The position numbers and the translations under genes were made by a program. Shown one piece after another: positions 1-17,124 of a DNA stretch of 64,000 nucleotides (position 1 is the stretch's first letter; the number at the start of each line of letters is the position of its first letter). The notes beneath the pieces were generated by a model. That model was not told the origin of the DNA and made no database searches. It saw only the letters and a list, made by a program, of their open reading frames with translations. The DNA is from Piscicola geometra (taxonomy: Eukaryota; Annelida; Clitellata; Hirudinida; Piscicolidae), in the NCBI GenBank assembly GCA_943735955.1, contig OX030958.1, positions 6,201,126-6,265,125 of the forward strand. The letters are read 5' to 3'.

Positions 1-1640
1 GTGGGTGGGTGGGTGGATGGATGGGTGGATGGGTGGGTGGGTGGGTGGGTGGGTGGGTGGGTGGATGGATGGGTGGATGGATGGGTGGGTGGATGGATGG
101 GTGGATAGGTGGGTGGGTGGGTGGATAGATGGGTGGGTTGGTGGTTGAGTGGGTGTGCGGATGGGTGGGTGGGTGTGCAGGTGGGTGGGTGGGTGAGTTG
201 AGTGGGTGGGTGGTTGAGTGGGTGGGTTGGTAGGTGTGGAGTGGGTGGTTGAGTGGGTGGTTGAGTGGGTGGGTGGGTTGAGTGGGTGAGTGGGTGGGTT
301 GGTGGTTGAGTGGGTGGGTTGGTGGTTGAGTGGGTGGGTTGGTAGGTGTGGAGTGGGTGGTTGAGTGGGTGGTTGAGTGGGTGGGTGGGTTGAGTGGGTG
401 AGTGGGTGGGTTGGTGGTTGAGTGGGTGGGTTGGTGGTTGAGTGGGTGTGCGGATGGGTGGGTGGGTGTGCGGGTGGGTGGGTGGGTGTGCGGGTGGGTT
501 GGTGGTTGAGTGGGTGGGTGGGTAGGTAGATAGTTGGGTAGATGGGTTGATGGGTGAGTGGGTTGATGGGTGGGTGGGTGGGTGGGTGGATGGGTGGGTG
601 GATAGGTGGGTGGGTGGGTGGATAGGTGGGTGGGTGGGTGAATGGGTGGGTGGGTGGATGGATGGGTGGGTGGGTGGATGGATGGGTGGGTGGATGGGTG
701 GGTGGGTGGGTGGATAGGTGGGTGGGTGGATGGATGGGTGGATAGGTGGGTGGGTGGGTGGATAGATGGGTGGGTGGTTGAGTGGGTGTGCGGATGGGTG
801 GATGGGTGTGCAGGTGGGTGGGTGGGTGTGCGGGTGGGTGTGTTGGTGGTTGAGTGGGTGGGTGGGTAGGTAGATAGTTGGGTTGATGGGTGGGTGGATG
901 GGTGGGTGGGTGGGTGGATTAGTGGGTCGGTGGGTGGATGGGTGGGTGGATGGGTGGGTGGGTGGATGGGTGAGTGGGTGGGTGGGTGGGTGGATGGGTG
1001 GGTGGGTGGATGGGTGGGTGAATGGGTGGGTGGGTGGGTGGGTGGATGGGTGGGTGGGTGGGTGGGTAGATAAGTAGGTGGGTGGATAGGTGGGTGGGTG
1101 GGTGGATAGGTGGGTGGATAGATGGGTGGGTGGGTGGATAGGTGGGTGGGTGGTTGGATAGGTGGGTGGGTGGGTGGATAGGTGGGTGGGTGGGTGGATA
1201 GGTGGGTGGGTGAGTAGGTGGGTGGGTGGGTAGGTGGGTGGGTAGGTGGGTGGGTGGGTGGGTTGGTGGGTGGGTAGGTGGGTGGGTGGGTGGGTGGGTA
1301 GGTGGGTGGGTGGGTAGGTAGTTGGGTGGGTGGGTGGGTAGGTGGGTGAGTGGGTAGGTGGGTGAGTGGGTAGGTGGGTGGGTGGGTAAGTGGGTGGGTG
1401 GGTAGGTGGGTGGGTAGGTGGGTGGGTGGGTGTGTAGGTGGGTGGGTGGGTGTGTAGGTGGGTGGGTGGGTGTGTAGGTGGGTGGGTGGGTGTGTAGGTG
1501 GGTGGGTGGGTGTGTAGGTGGGTGGGTGGGTGTGTAGGTGGGTGGGTGGGTGTGTAGGTGGGTGGGTGTGTAGGTGGGTGGGTGTGTAGGTGGGTGGGTG
1601 GGTAAGTGGGTGTTTGGGTAGGTGGTTGTGGAGTGAGGCA
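1..1640. repeat. GGGT/GGAT-rich tandem array
   Basis: The plus strand is almost entirely GGGT, GGAT, GTTGAGT and GGTGTGTA units in higher-order patterns; for example, a unit of GTAGGTGGGTGGGTGGGTGT recurs between about 1430 and 1560. Four or more GGG runs separated by a single T recur throughout, which is the simplest G-quadruplex pattern. The array sits just downstream of the fourth visible exon of the TONSL-like gene on the minus strand, so it probably lies in an intron of that gene. The long Thr-His-Pro reading frame on the minus strand here is a by-product of the repeat and is not annotated as a gene. Confidence 0.95.
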
Positions 1641-1801
1641 GTGTTGAATATTCTTTAATCCATAAATGATGATGATGATAATGATGATGAATGAAGTAAC
1701 TTTTGAGATTGCTATAAGGTAGTTGATGGCTAAGTAAATAATTTGGGAACTCTTCGAATCTGATCACCATCATCATATCATTTTGACTGTCACTGAACTA
1801 C

Positions 1802-2821
1802 CCACTTGTTGTGTTCTTTCAAGGCTTTTTCGTAAAGACCCATGACACTGAACACCTGAGAAACAGATTAATAAATGTATTTATCAAATATAAAAATTAA
1901 ATACTGTTTTATGAAATCAATAAAAATTAAATACTGTTTTATAAAATCAATAAGAATTAAATACTCTGTTTTATAAAATCAATAAAAATTAAATACTCTG
2001 TTTTATAAAATCAAAAAAAATTAAATACTTTGTTTTATAAAATCCCAAAAAATTAAATACTCTGTTTAATAAAATCCAAAAAAATTAAATACTCTCTTTT
2101 ATGAAATCAAAAAAAATTAAATACTCTGTTTTATATAATCAATAAAAATTTATTGCAGCCACACAAACACAGCCCTCACCTCTCCAATGCATCGATGCGA
2201 CGTGGCGACTCCTGACAGGTTGTTGAGTCTCTGGTACAAATCAAGGGCTTCTCTGTGCTCTGACAAGGCGTCTGAGAAGGTTCCTTTGTGGTGGTGATGA
2301 AACACTTAGTCGTAACTAGTGTAAAAAATAAAAATCAGAGTTTTTTTATATTAAACTAAAACTATTTTTTAGAATTAATAAACTATACTATTTAGAATAT
2401 AAAACTATTTATTTTAATTCTAAAAATATTTGAATAAACTTTTAGTAAACTATTTATTTTAACTATTAACAATTACTTTCAGTTTTAAAAAAATATTTAA
2501 ACTCCACCCCTTAACTACGTAACTTGTTGGTGTTAGATTATTTTACTTCATCCCAAATACTACCTGCGTCGCATAGAGCCACTCCCAGACAATTGCATGT
2601 CTCTGCTACTTTCTCTAAGTCATTTTTTCTTAGAAATTTCTTCTTGGCTTTTGTTAAACCTATAAAAGTTAATAAGGTCAGTAACTAATGATTAGTTCTG
2701 CCAATTTGAAGAAATATCGCTATAGAAATTGATTTGATTGATAATCAATCATTGTTTGATTGAATATCATATTGCGGTAATAGTAGAATTTATACATACT
2801 TTCAACGCTGTCAACTTCCAT
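1802..2821 (-). CDS. TONSL: TONSL (Tonsoku-like), N-terminal exons only
   Basis: This is the 5' part of a gene that continues off the left edge. Four minus-strand exons join in phase: 2821-2800 (starts MEVDSVE), 2659-2564, 2283-2180 and 1855-1802. The joined protein reads SLTKAKKKFLRKNDLEKVAE, then a TPR-like helix pair with SDALSEHREALDLYQ and SHRCIGE, then GLYEKALKEHNKW. This parallels the first TPR repeats of vertebrate TONSL (LSKAKAKAQRAG, AEALEQHWQELQL, AHRKIGE). TONSL works with MMS22L on newly replicated chromatin, where it reads histone H4 and helps repair stalled forks. I infer the identity from remembered family motifs. The ankyrin and LRR parts of the family lie outside the window, so another TPR protein cannot be excluded. 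Confidence 0.68.
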
Positions 2822-5221
2822 TTCCTTAAATTTCAAGGATCTTTAATGATTTTTATAACTAAATATTTTCTATGCTTCTAAAAACTTACCAATACTGATC
2901 TCATTAGTTATGAAAAGGCCGCGCACATTTAAAATACTTAAAAATGAATTTACCTTAAGTGCATGCTCTAGCGATTAACTTCGATAACTATTTTTTGTAA
3001 ATTAATACTTGATGATTCTTATGAAATAAAACTTTTACGGAAAAATACGTATTTCTTGAATTAAATAATCTTTAGAAAGTTAGTTATTCAGTAAAGAAAG
3101 TAGAAATCACGTTTAATCTTTATCTAAATTAAGGCATCAATGCATTCGTAAACAGTTTAACAATTCCACATACAAAGATATACGTTGTAGAATACCGATA
3201 GAATTCAGGTGAAATAAATAAATAAAAGCGATGTACGGATGAACGATTAATACCTTGCATAGGCATCCACTGTACTCCTTTAGGTGCCTGCATTCTACTA
3301 CATCTCATAGAAACATACGAGCAGCCTGTACTTGTGTTGAAGTACTTGTTGCTAGAGTAATGCAAACGAACAGAGAATATAGGGTGGTAACATAGGAGTA
3401 TACTGAATTCTCAAGATGAATGGCCAATGAATGGGTGATGAATGGCGGATATGTAGACATGCAATTCAAGGTTGATACACTGGGCATACATCACGTACAC
3501 ATTCTTCAGCAGATTGAATGTACCATCATCATTACTATGTCTCTAATTTATCATCATCACCATCACCTGCCAAATGCACACATCCAAGTGAATTCTGAGG
3601 ATTAGATCGAAATGAATTCTTCTCGAGAAATGCATGTTATGTATGCGCCAGTGAATGGCACTGAAATGACGAAGAATTGTACACCAAGCAGAAGTCAATA
3701 AATGATGGAGATGATGATGATGGAGATGATGATGATACTGATGATGATGGGGATGATGGTGATACTGATGATGATGGTGATGATGATACTGATGATGATG
3801 GTGATGATGATGATACTGATGATGACACTGATGATGATGGGGATGATGATGATGGTGATGAATTGAGCCTTCAATGCACGCACACCACCGCTTCACGCAC
3901 TTAAGATGACAAATAAAAACAAAAAACATTAATACGAATAAACATTTTAAAACCAACACTAAACATAATAAATAATATTCTCATTAACATATATCAATAA
4001 ATATCATTAGAAATAATTTCTCTTTTATTGTTTAAACATAGAACGAGCTCTTAACAACATAACTACATTGGCTGCTTGCTTAACGAATGGCAGACGATTG
4101 AACTGGCTGAGAAGCTTGATTGCATTACAAGCAACCGTCAGAAATTGAAGCATCAAACGATTTAATAACTTATTATATATTAATAGTTAAACGATAATTA
4201 ATTATATATAGTTCAATCTTATTAATTACAAAATCCCTTCTTATTTGTATTTAAAAATCCTAATTATGAGAACACCTCAAGCCACATCATTATCATCACC
4301 AGGCGTGACTGACCAACGATGACCCAAAAGTCTGAAGCGCCCCATAAGCAGCCAGACAGAGTGCTCAGAGTCTCTGAATACTTTTTGTCAATTTTGAATC
4401 TCAAATGATTTGCTAACACTCGCTAGGCCGGGTCTGAGTAATAGGTGTAGCAGTGATGATGACGATGACGATTATGGGAATGATGATGATGATGATGACG
4501 ATGTTAGTGATGTTGATGGTGATGATAATGATGATGGTAGTGATCATGATGATGGTGGTGGAGGAGCTTGAAACAAGGGAGCAGTAAATAGCATCCTACA
4601 ATACTCAGTAATCCAGCATCATGCGTCGAGGATTACTGGTGTTGGGACAAGCAGTTATGATGATGATGAGCGTGCTTATGATAATGATGATGAGTGTGAT
4701 TGTTATGATAATGATCAAGATGATCGAAACGGGCTACATGTAGTAGCCTGTTAAATCAAATGCAGTTTCTTGCGCACTGAAAAGCTTCTTGAAATGATGG
4801 ACGAGGAGGAGGAGGAGGAGGAAGAAATGAGGATGAGAATATTCCGAGACGGAGTCGCAAGCGGGGAAACCAGCAAACCGTAGGCAAAACACATATATAA
4901 GGGAGAGTCATATAAGATGTAATAGTAGTAGTAGTAGTGGTGTGAGTGATGATAATGATGATGATGATGGTGATGATGATGATGACGATGATGATGACGG
5001 CGATAAAAATAATAGTTTCATATTGAATAAATAATCGATCAAAAGCTAATTGTAGACCATAGGGGAGTGGTAATGAAGATGCAGAGAAGAGATGATGATG
5101 ATGATGATCAAGAGATGAATGGATAGATAGATGGATGCATGCATGAATAGATGAAAAGATGGATGGATTAAGGGAGGAGACAGGGGCATGAAGGGGTGGA
5201 GAGAGGGGGGGGGAGGGTTGG
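2822..5221. other. Intergenic, with GAT/ATG microsatellites
   Basis: No exon could be supported between the TONSL start and the IGF2BP stop. The stretch is AT-rich and contains GATGAT arrays at about 3705-3865, 4455-4560, 4660-4720 and 4920-5005. Polyaspartate or polyhistidine frames across these arrays are repeat artefacts. The 3' UTR of IGF2BP probably occupies part of the right end. Confidence 0.6.
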
Positions 5222-11474
<6,253 letters not shown>

Positions 11475-12482
11475 TTTCCCGATAATTACAAAATGACAAA
11501 AAGAAATAAAAATTGAGAAATCAGATGATAAATAATTAATTTCAAAATATATAATCAACGTATTTTTAAATATAAATCAACGTTACTGGCTTTATTTTCA
11601 AAAGATATAAATAAGGATGATAATATTTGGTCTACCTTTAATTGGTAAGGAACTTTTTAAACATTATTTATATTTATATATTTCAATATATTTATTAATA
11701 TAAATTTAATAAATGGTTAGATAGACTTATGTTATATAAAAAATGAAAGATGTCATAATAACTATAATAATCATGGTTTTCATTGGTAATTTCTAAATCA
11801 TAAGAAATTGTTGGAAAGAGAAGATAGTGAACCAGTGAAGCAGCTCTTCCGGAAAAAAGGAACGCTACTCTTTTACCAACACTGCCATTCAGAATCTGCT
11901 TTGTATCTCTATATACAATTTATGGAAAAGAACATGGAAAATTCCAAACTAAAAAATGTCTTTTGATACATAGCTGACACTGACAGTTGGTGATAAAAGC
12001 AGAGCTTTTTTTTCTTTTTTTCCATGGTCTGTAATACTCACAGCCTGACAGACGCAAGCCATGTTACAATGGTTCTTAGAGCCATTGCCTTATGCGCCAG
12101 AGACGCCCTCTACACGACATACACATCTCTCAATGCATCATAAGTCGCAAACACCGCATCATATACAATCGGTATATGATAGTTCACGGTTGCTTGTCAG
12201 GGATTCGAACAGGCAACCTTTGAGTCGCAAGTCTGACGTCTACATCTAAGCCATCCCCGTTTGATCAATGATCTGACTGATAAACGCTCTACAAGTGCTG
12301 AAAAACTTGGAGAATACTTCAAAAGTTTGAACTTGAACGTTTGAGGTTTCTAACTGGCTAATGCTGCTAAGTTTTTCCTATCGCTTACTTCAAGTGTTGA
12401 AAATTTTTGTTAAGATATTATTAAAAACCTTTAAAAGAAAAACTATCGATTTTATTAGATAGGTTCATTCAATAAGAATAAC
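11475..12482. other. Intergenic between IGF2BP start and Ig-protein stop
   Basis: AT-rich DNA that should hold the IGF2BP promoter and 5' UTR. The only recognisable object is a SINE copy at about 12088-12260. I saw no further exon. Confidence 0.6.
12088..12260 (-). mobile_element. tRNA-derived SINE, copy 1
   Basis: Read on the minus strand, this segment has a tRNA-like A box (TGGCTTAGATG) and B box (TGTTCGAATCC), followed by a tail with TATCATATACC and TGCGGTG-type sequence. The same arrangement recurs at 32525-32712 and 47255-47412, so this is a dispersed family with an RNA polymerase III type internal promoter. It is not a functional tRNA because the stems do not pair. Confidence 0.72.
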
Positions 12483-14828
12483 TCAGAAATGGTTTTTGTT
12501 AATGTAAAGAAAAAATAAAGAGGAAAATAAAGAATAATTTGGTAAAAATGAATTGGCCTGAGAATTTATAGCAAGATTAAAATCATAATTTTGATATGCT
12601 GCAGAGCAGAAGAGATCTTTTAGGCCGTGTGAAATTGCAATCTTTGCCAGCGATGTCTGCATCTTCACAGCCACTTCATCCTCGCACAGTTTCCTAAGGT
12701 GTCCCTCCAAGCATTCAATGAATCCTCTCACCTTCGCACAAATTACAGTTTCGTGGGCTCTTTTGTTTGCATAGTTTTCCTTGTACACGTCCATCATGAC
12801 GGCATTGAAGGTGAGGGCACACTGGTAGACTGGAGGCGAGGTTTCTGCCAGTCTGTTGTAGCAGGTACCTTGGCGTTCCAGGAATATTCTAGAGTTTCTG
12901 GATTTGCATAGAACATTCTGGAAAATCCAGAAAGAACTAAATAAAACTCTTATGTTTTTCTCACATCCTGAAATCAGCAACCTCTCACACGTCTCCACAT
13001 CTTTCCAGGAATACTCACAGATTTCCCCCAAAAGCACTTCTTCATTTAGCACAAAGATAAAGCCGTAATGGAAGATGGCCATGATGGTGGTGTGCATGGG
13101 AGCACATGATTTATAGGCAGCACAAGTTTCAGCGGCTTTTGGATTCGTTTGATTGAACGCTGTACAGTTCGAAATGTTCAACTTCTCTGCGCTGTTCAAC
13201 ACTCGAATGTAGTCATAGTTTCCAAAATCAAGTCCGATCAGCTTAGAGTACAAGGCGCTTGTCCATGCTGCAGTACTTCTATTCCTCCACACCGACACAA
13301 ATGACTGAACCGACTGCACATAGGCCGTCTGAGCCAGTCTGTCACAGTACGCGAGCACAATCTGCCTCGAGAGCTCCTGTTTGATGAGCACCTCCCAGGG
13401 CGTAAACAAGTCAGGACTGAACATTTCATTGAAGAGGTACTTTCTAATCAGCAGGTGAGGGTACTTTATTTCAAGTTCATGGTCCATTATCACTGACTTC
13501 ATACGGGCTGTCTGGCAGAGGCTGTCATAAGCTGAGACGAGACCACGCACCATGAGAGACACTTTGCACGGATACATGTGGGAGATGCATGACTTGAAGG
13601 ACTCTTTCATTGAGCACAAGGAGTCGTACTCGCTGTCACTCAAGTTGACAAACCTTCTTTTCATGAAGACCTCAAAGACATAAGTGTCACAGGCCGAATA
13701 ATCTTCCTCCTCACAGACTCGATCCTTGTATCTCTCGATCACTTTGACATTCTCCATTATCACTTTTGCCCCTACGGCATTCAATGCGTTTTTGGCAATG
13801 CATTCCACCCTATAAACTCCTGGAGTTGAGATTTGTACGAAGCTTCCATACTTGGGGTTCAACCCTTGCACCACCATTGTGTAATCCACCTCCAGGAAAC
13901 TTTCGGCTTGACACTCGATTAGTCCACCCACATAGATGTATTCACCTGCAGAGACAGAGAGGCGAACAGAGGTGACTGGAGAAATGGTCATCTGGAAGTT
14001 AGGGGGGTAGGTGTTCAGGTTGGGAAGGTCACTCGCCTTCATGTTCTTGCTGTTTTCAATGGTGAAGTTGCAACTAGAGGTGGTGTCGTTCAGAATTACG
14101 CTAGATGTCGTGTAAGTGAGCAGAACTTGCCTGCATTGCCAGAATGAGAAATGACCTTCACCCCTCACCACGCCCACCTTTCTTAGGTTCTCGTTGGCAT
14201 TTTCACCCTCATCTTTTTTGTTTTCGTTCAGAAAATCCTCACAGTTCGGGTCTTCGTAAGGCATCGTCACCTCATCCACCATCATCTTCGCCTCCACAGG
14301 GCAATTCCAGCGACCTACCAGCGGGAAGGCACCGGCACTGGTGATGGTGCAGCGGAAAGAAGAAGGGGAGGATTTCAACTTTGGATACGCCATCACCGTC
14401 AGCGAGACAGTCACATCATACCCCATTGCCGAGTCGTAACAAGTGTAGAAGCCAGCGTCCGAGAGTTTCAGTCGCTTGATGATGAGGTCGTAGTGGAAGT
14501 TTGAGAGGCTCTTGAGGTAGTGCGAAATGTTGTGCGTCAGCGTGAAGGCGCCGGAGATGATGCGGCCTCTGGTGATCGTCTCGCTCTGGTCATCTCGGCT
14601 GACGCTCCAGAAGGGAATGCTCCTGGCGTTGTCGACCGAACATTCCAGAAGGACCCTCTCGCCCACCATCGCCACTCTGTTCGCTGAGATTTCTCGAAAG
14701 AACGAAGCGTTTGCGTGTTGAAGTGAGAAAAGAATGATAGTGAAGAATAAGAAACTCTGTGTTTGCACTAAAAATAAAGGCATTTTCAATGCAAGAAACA
14801 TCGTAAGTTCAAATTCTTTCGTAAACAA
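12483..14828 (-). CDS. Secreted, intronless Ig-domain protein with Cys-rich C-terminal half
   Basis: A single open frame of 781 codons. A signal peptide is clear: the hydrophobic run SFLFFTIILFSLQHANA is followed by SFF. Met-16 (MPLFLVQTQ, codon at 14783) gives the best signal-peptide length and may be the real start. An Ig V-like domain covers about residues 45-145, with LLECSV, a Trp and DAGFYTCYDS. A second Ig-like segment (SSFRCTIT, later LIECQAES and YRVECIAKNA) follows. From about residue 380 to the end there are many regularly spaced cysteines (CEEEDYSACD, CAKVRGFIECLEGHLRKLC), reminiscent of nematode DUF19/T20D4.11-like repeats, though I cannot assign the family. The C-terminus is mildly hydrophobic (LFSSLFFLYI), so a GPI anchor is possible. 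A long intronless gene is unusual here. Confidence 0.8.
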   Translation of the reverse strand: MFTKEFELTMFLALKMPLFLVQTQSFLFFTIILFSLQHANASFFREISANRVAMVGERVLLECSVDNARSIPFWSVSRDDQSETITRGRIISGAFTLTHNISHYLKSLSNFHYDLIIKRLKLSDAGFYTCYDSAMGYDVTVSLTVMAYPKLKSSPSSFRCTITSAGAFPLVGRWNCPVEAKMMVDEVTMPYEDPNCEDFLNENKKDEGENANENLRKVGVVRGEGHFSFWQCRQVLLTYTTSSVILNDTTSSCNFTIENSKNMKASDLPNLNTYPPNFQMTISPVTSVRLSVSAGEYIYVGGLIECQAESFLEVDYTMVVQGLNPKYGSFVQISTPGVYRVECIAKNALNAVGAKVIMENVKVIERYKDRVCEEEDYSACDTYVFEVFMKRRFVNLSDSEYDSLCSMKESFKSCISHMYPCKVSLMVRGLVSAYDSLCQTARMKSVIMDHELEIKYPHLLIRKYLFNEMFSPDLFTPWEVLIKQELSRQIVLAYCDRLAQTAYVQSVQSFVSVWRNRSTAAWTSALYSKLIGLDFGNYDYIRVLNSAEKLNISNCTAFNQTNPKAAETCAAYKSCAPMHTTIMAIFHYGFIFVLNEEVLLGEICEYSWKDVETCERLLISGCEKNIRVLFSSFWIFQNVLCKSRNSRIFLERQGTCYNRLAETSPPVYQCALTFNAVMMDVYKENYANKRAHETVICAKVRGFIECLEGHLRKLCEDEVAVKMQTSLAKIAISHGLKDLFCSAAYQNYDFNLAINSQANSFLPNYSLFSSLFFLYINKNHF

Positions 14829-17124
14829 ATGATATTTTATTTATTCATGACGTTCGAATTGACATATTATTTAATTTTTCTTCTTCTTTGCAGTCAAATT
14901 AGTTGTTATTTATTGTATGGCTTGAGACACGTAGTCAAAAGGTGGCAAAGGCTACGCTTCCAAAATTCCCTCTCACAAAATTTGAATTGCCCCAGGGCTA
15001 CTTTATGTAGGTAGGGTTAAACGTCTCAAAGTCACGAAAACCATCATCCACATCAACGATGTTACCGTTGTGATAATTGTATTGATTCTGCTCAGTTTGC
15101 TGAACTTGTCTTACAACTAGTTTAAGATTTAATAAGAACACTTCTTCAAAATTAAACAAAATTTCAATTAAAAGGTTCGAAAGATCTTCAATTACTTCTC
15201 AACTTTCGTGAAATTTGAGTAAGATATAGTAGCTTTTACATAACTGCCGCTTAAAACAAAAACTTTAATTCCGTTTTTTGAGTGTTTGGTGGATGTTTTT
15301 TCATAATAAGTACCAACTTCCAATTTAAAATACTCAAAAAATAATCTAATGGCGATTCTCGCAAGGGGACGTATGATTTTCCAATTATCTTTTTTTGCCC
15401 ATTTACCCCACTCCATACAAAATAATACTGTCTTTGGAAAATCAACTTCAAACAGTGCTTTTTTGTTGAATAGAAATGTTCTTAATATTGAGGGATTAAT
15501 AATATAAATAATTACAAACTGATAATGGTAAAACCTTGATGTTTATCGTTATAATTTTGTGAAAATTTATTCAAGCTACTGATTTTACAATTAGATAATA
15601 AATTCTCCCTGAAGCATTAAACTATATCTTTTTGCAAAATAAAAACTTTCTTTTACAACCCATCACTCTTAATTGACGACAAATACTTTTGAAATTTAGC
15701 GAATAAAGTGGCCTGAAAATAGAATTTAGCTTTCAAAATAATAAAACCTCAAGTCATTCTGAAAGTTGTGCCAACTCTAATTTTAAAGCTTCTCCTCTTT
15801 CATTATTGACTAAAAATATTAATACAAACATTTTAAAGATTGCATCAAGATGATCAAAGATTTTTTAATGTGAATATTATTTTTAGTCCGTGTTATTAAG
15901 GGGAAAATGTGACATAATCATAATCATCATCATCAGCAGCATCATCATCATCATTATCATTATCATCATCATCATCATCAGCATCATCATTATCATTATC
16001 ATCATCATGACAATATCAACAATATCATCATAACATAAAAATAAACAAATAATTCTTTTTATTTAATGAGACACTGAAACTCGAAACGATTTCTCATATT
16101 TTCTGATGTTTCTCTTCCTCCTTCGGCTGTTTCGTCACAGCAACAACAAGGCAAATCAAAGAGTGCAAACTATTTAATTGTTTTGGAAAAATTTTGAGAC
16201 TTAAGAATACAACCTGAAAACTTAATAACATCAATGAAATGTTTAAAACCTCTTTAGGATACATAATAGACTATTATAGTCTGTAGTAGTGACAATAGTC
16301 ATGTTTACCCTCCATTCCTTATCTCCTACACAATTTTGACTCTGAAACAGCCTCTGTGCACCCTACTGTGCACCAAAAGTGGCGTATAACATGGTAATAT
16401 GTATAACAACCCCTTTTAATTTCATTTTCTTCAACATATATAAAAATCAGCGAGTACACATGAAATCTGGATGGAACTTCGAAGTGGGATAACACATATC
16501 GTCGGAAACCCTAAAATGTTTTAGAAAATTTTAATAAAAAATATATGTAAAAAATGCATTTTTATTTAAGATGCCTCAACTTTTTTTAATATTTTAAAAT
16601 ATAGGCATTCAACATGAACCGTATAAAATATCCTATTAATAATAAAGACGCAGTATTAATGGATGTAAGGATGCTTATATAAAAGGATGTAATCATGGAT
16701 GTATGGAAGAAGGTATGGAGGGAAATATGAAAGGGTATATGGGGAGTATAACACTTGAAGAACTCAGCTGCAGAGGCTTGCTGCAGGAATTGTTTAGGCG
16801 TAAACTTATTATAAGTCTCGGTGCTTAAGCTCTTGTGCCTATACGTTCAGGCATATGTGGGCATACTCAGTGATGGAGATACACACACACACACAAACAT
16901 GTATGTATGCATACATACACGTGTGAGTGTGTATGCACGCGTGGATGGATGTGTATGATAACTTGGAATGAGCGAATCACATAAATAACATACTTATGTG
17001 TGGAGGATGTTGCAGTGTTGATACGCGATCGTCTTTATACGCTTCATCAACAACAATAACAGCAGGACTAACAAGCATTTGAAGAGCGTTAATCACTCGG
17101 ATACCACTGACACCTCGCATTGAA
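14829..17124. other. Intergenic, AT-rich
   Basis: This separates two divergently transcribed secreted-protein genes. It contains a CAT microsatellite at about 15920-16015 and a short ACACAC tract near 16880. An unassigned open frame on the minus strand at 15196-15540 is listed separately. TATATAAAAG-like and TATAAAAGG words occur at about 16430-16690, but none can be tied to a start site. Confidence 0.55.
15196..15540 (-). CDS. Unidentified open frame (possible exon or element remnant)
   Basis: An uninterrupted frame of about 114 codons ends at TAA near 15196. The first Met is at 15416 (MEWGKWAKKDNWKIIRPLA); upstream in frame there are about 40 further open codons (FEVDFPKTVLFC). It is not repeat-derived, and the composition looks like an ordinary protein rather than translated satellite. 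There is no neighbouring exon I can join and no family I recognise. It could be one exon of a gene, a degraded transposon frame, or chance in AT-rich DNA. Confidence 0.3.

Noticed and set aside
919..1776. Long minus-strand frame of Thr-His-Pro repeats, and plus-strand Gly-Trp-Val frames
   Set aside because: They are translations of the GGGT/GGAT array, whose four-base unit leaves all frames open; there is no unique protein sequence.
13238..13975. Frames opposite or shifted within the Ig protein gene
   Set aside because: They are shadows of the long open frame at 12483-14828, which has a signal peptide and domain pattern.
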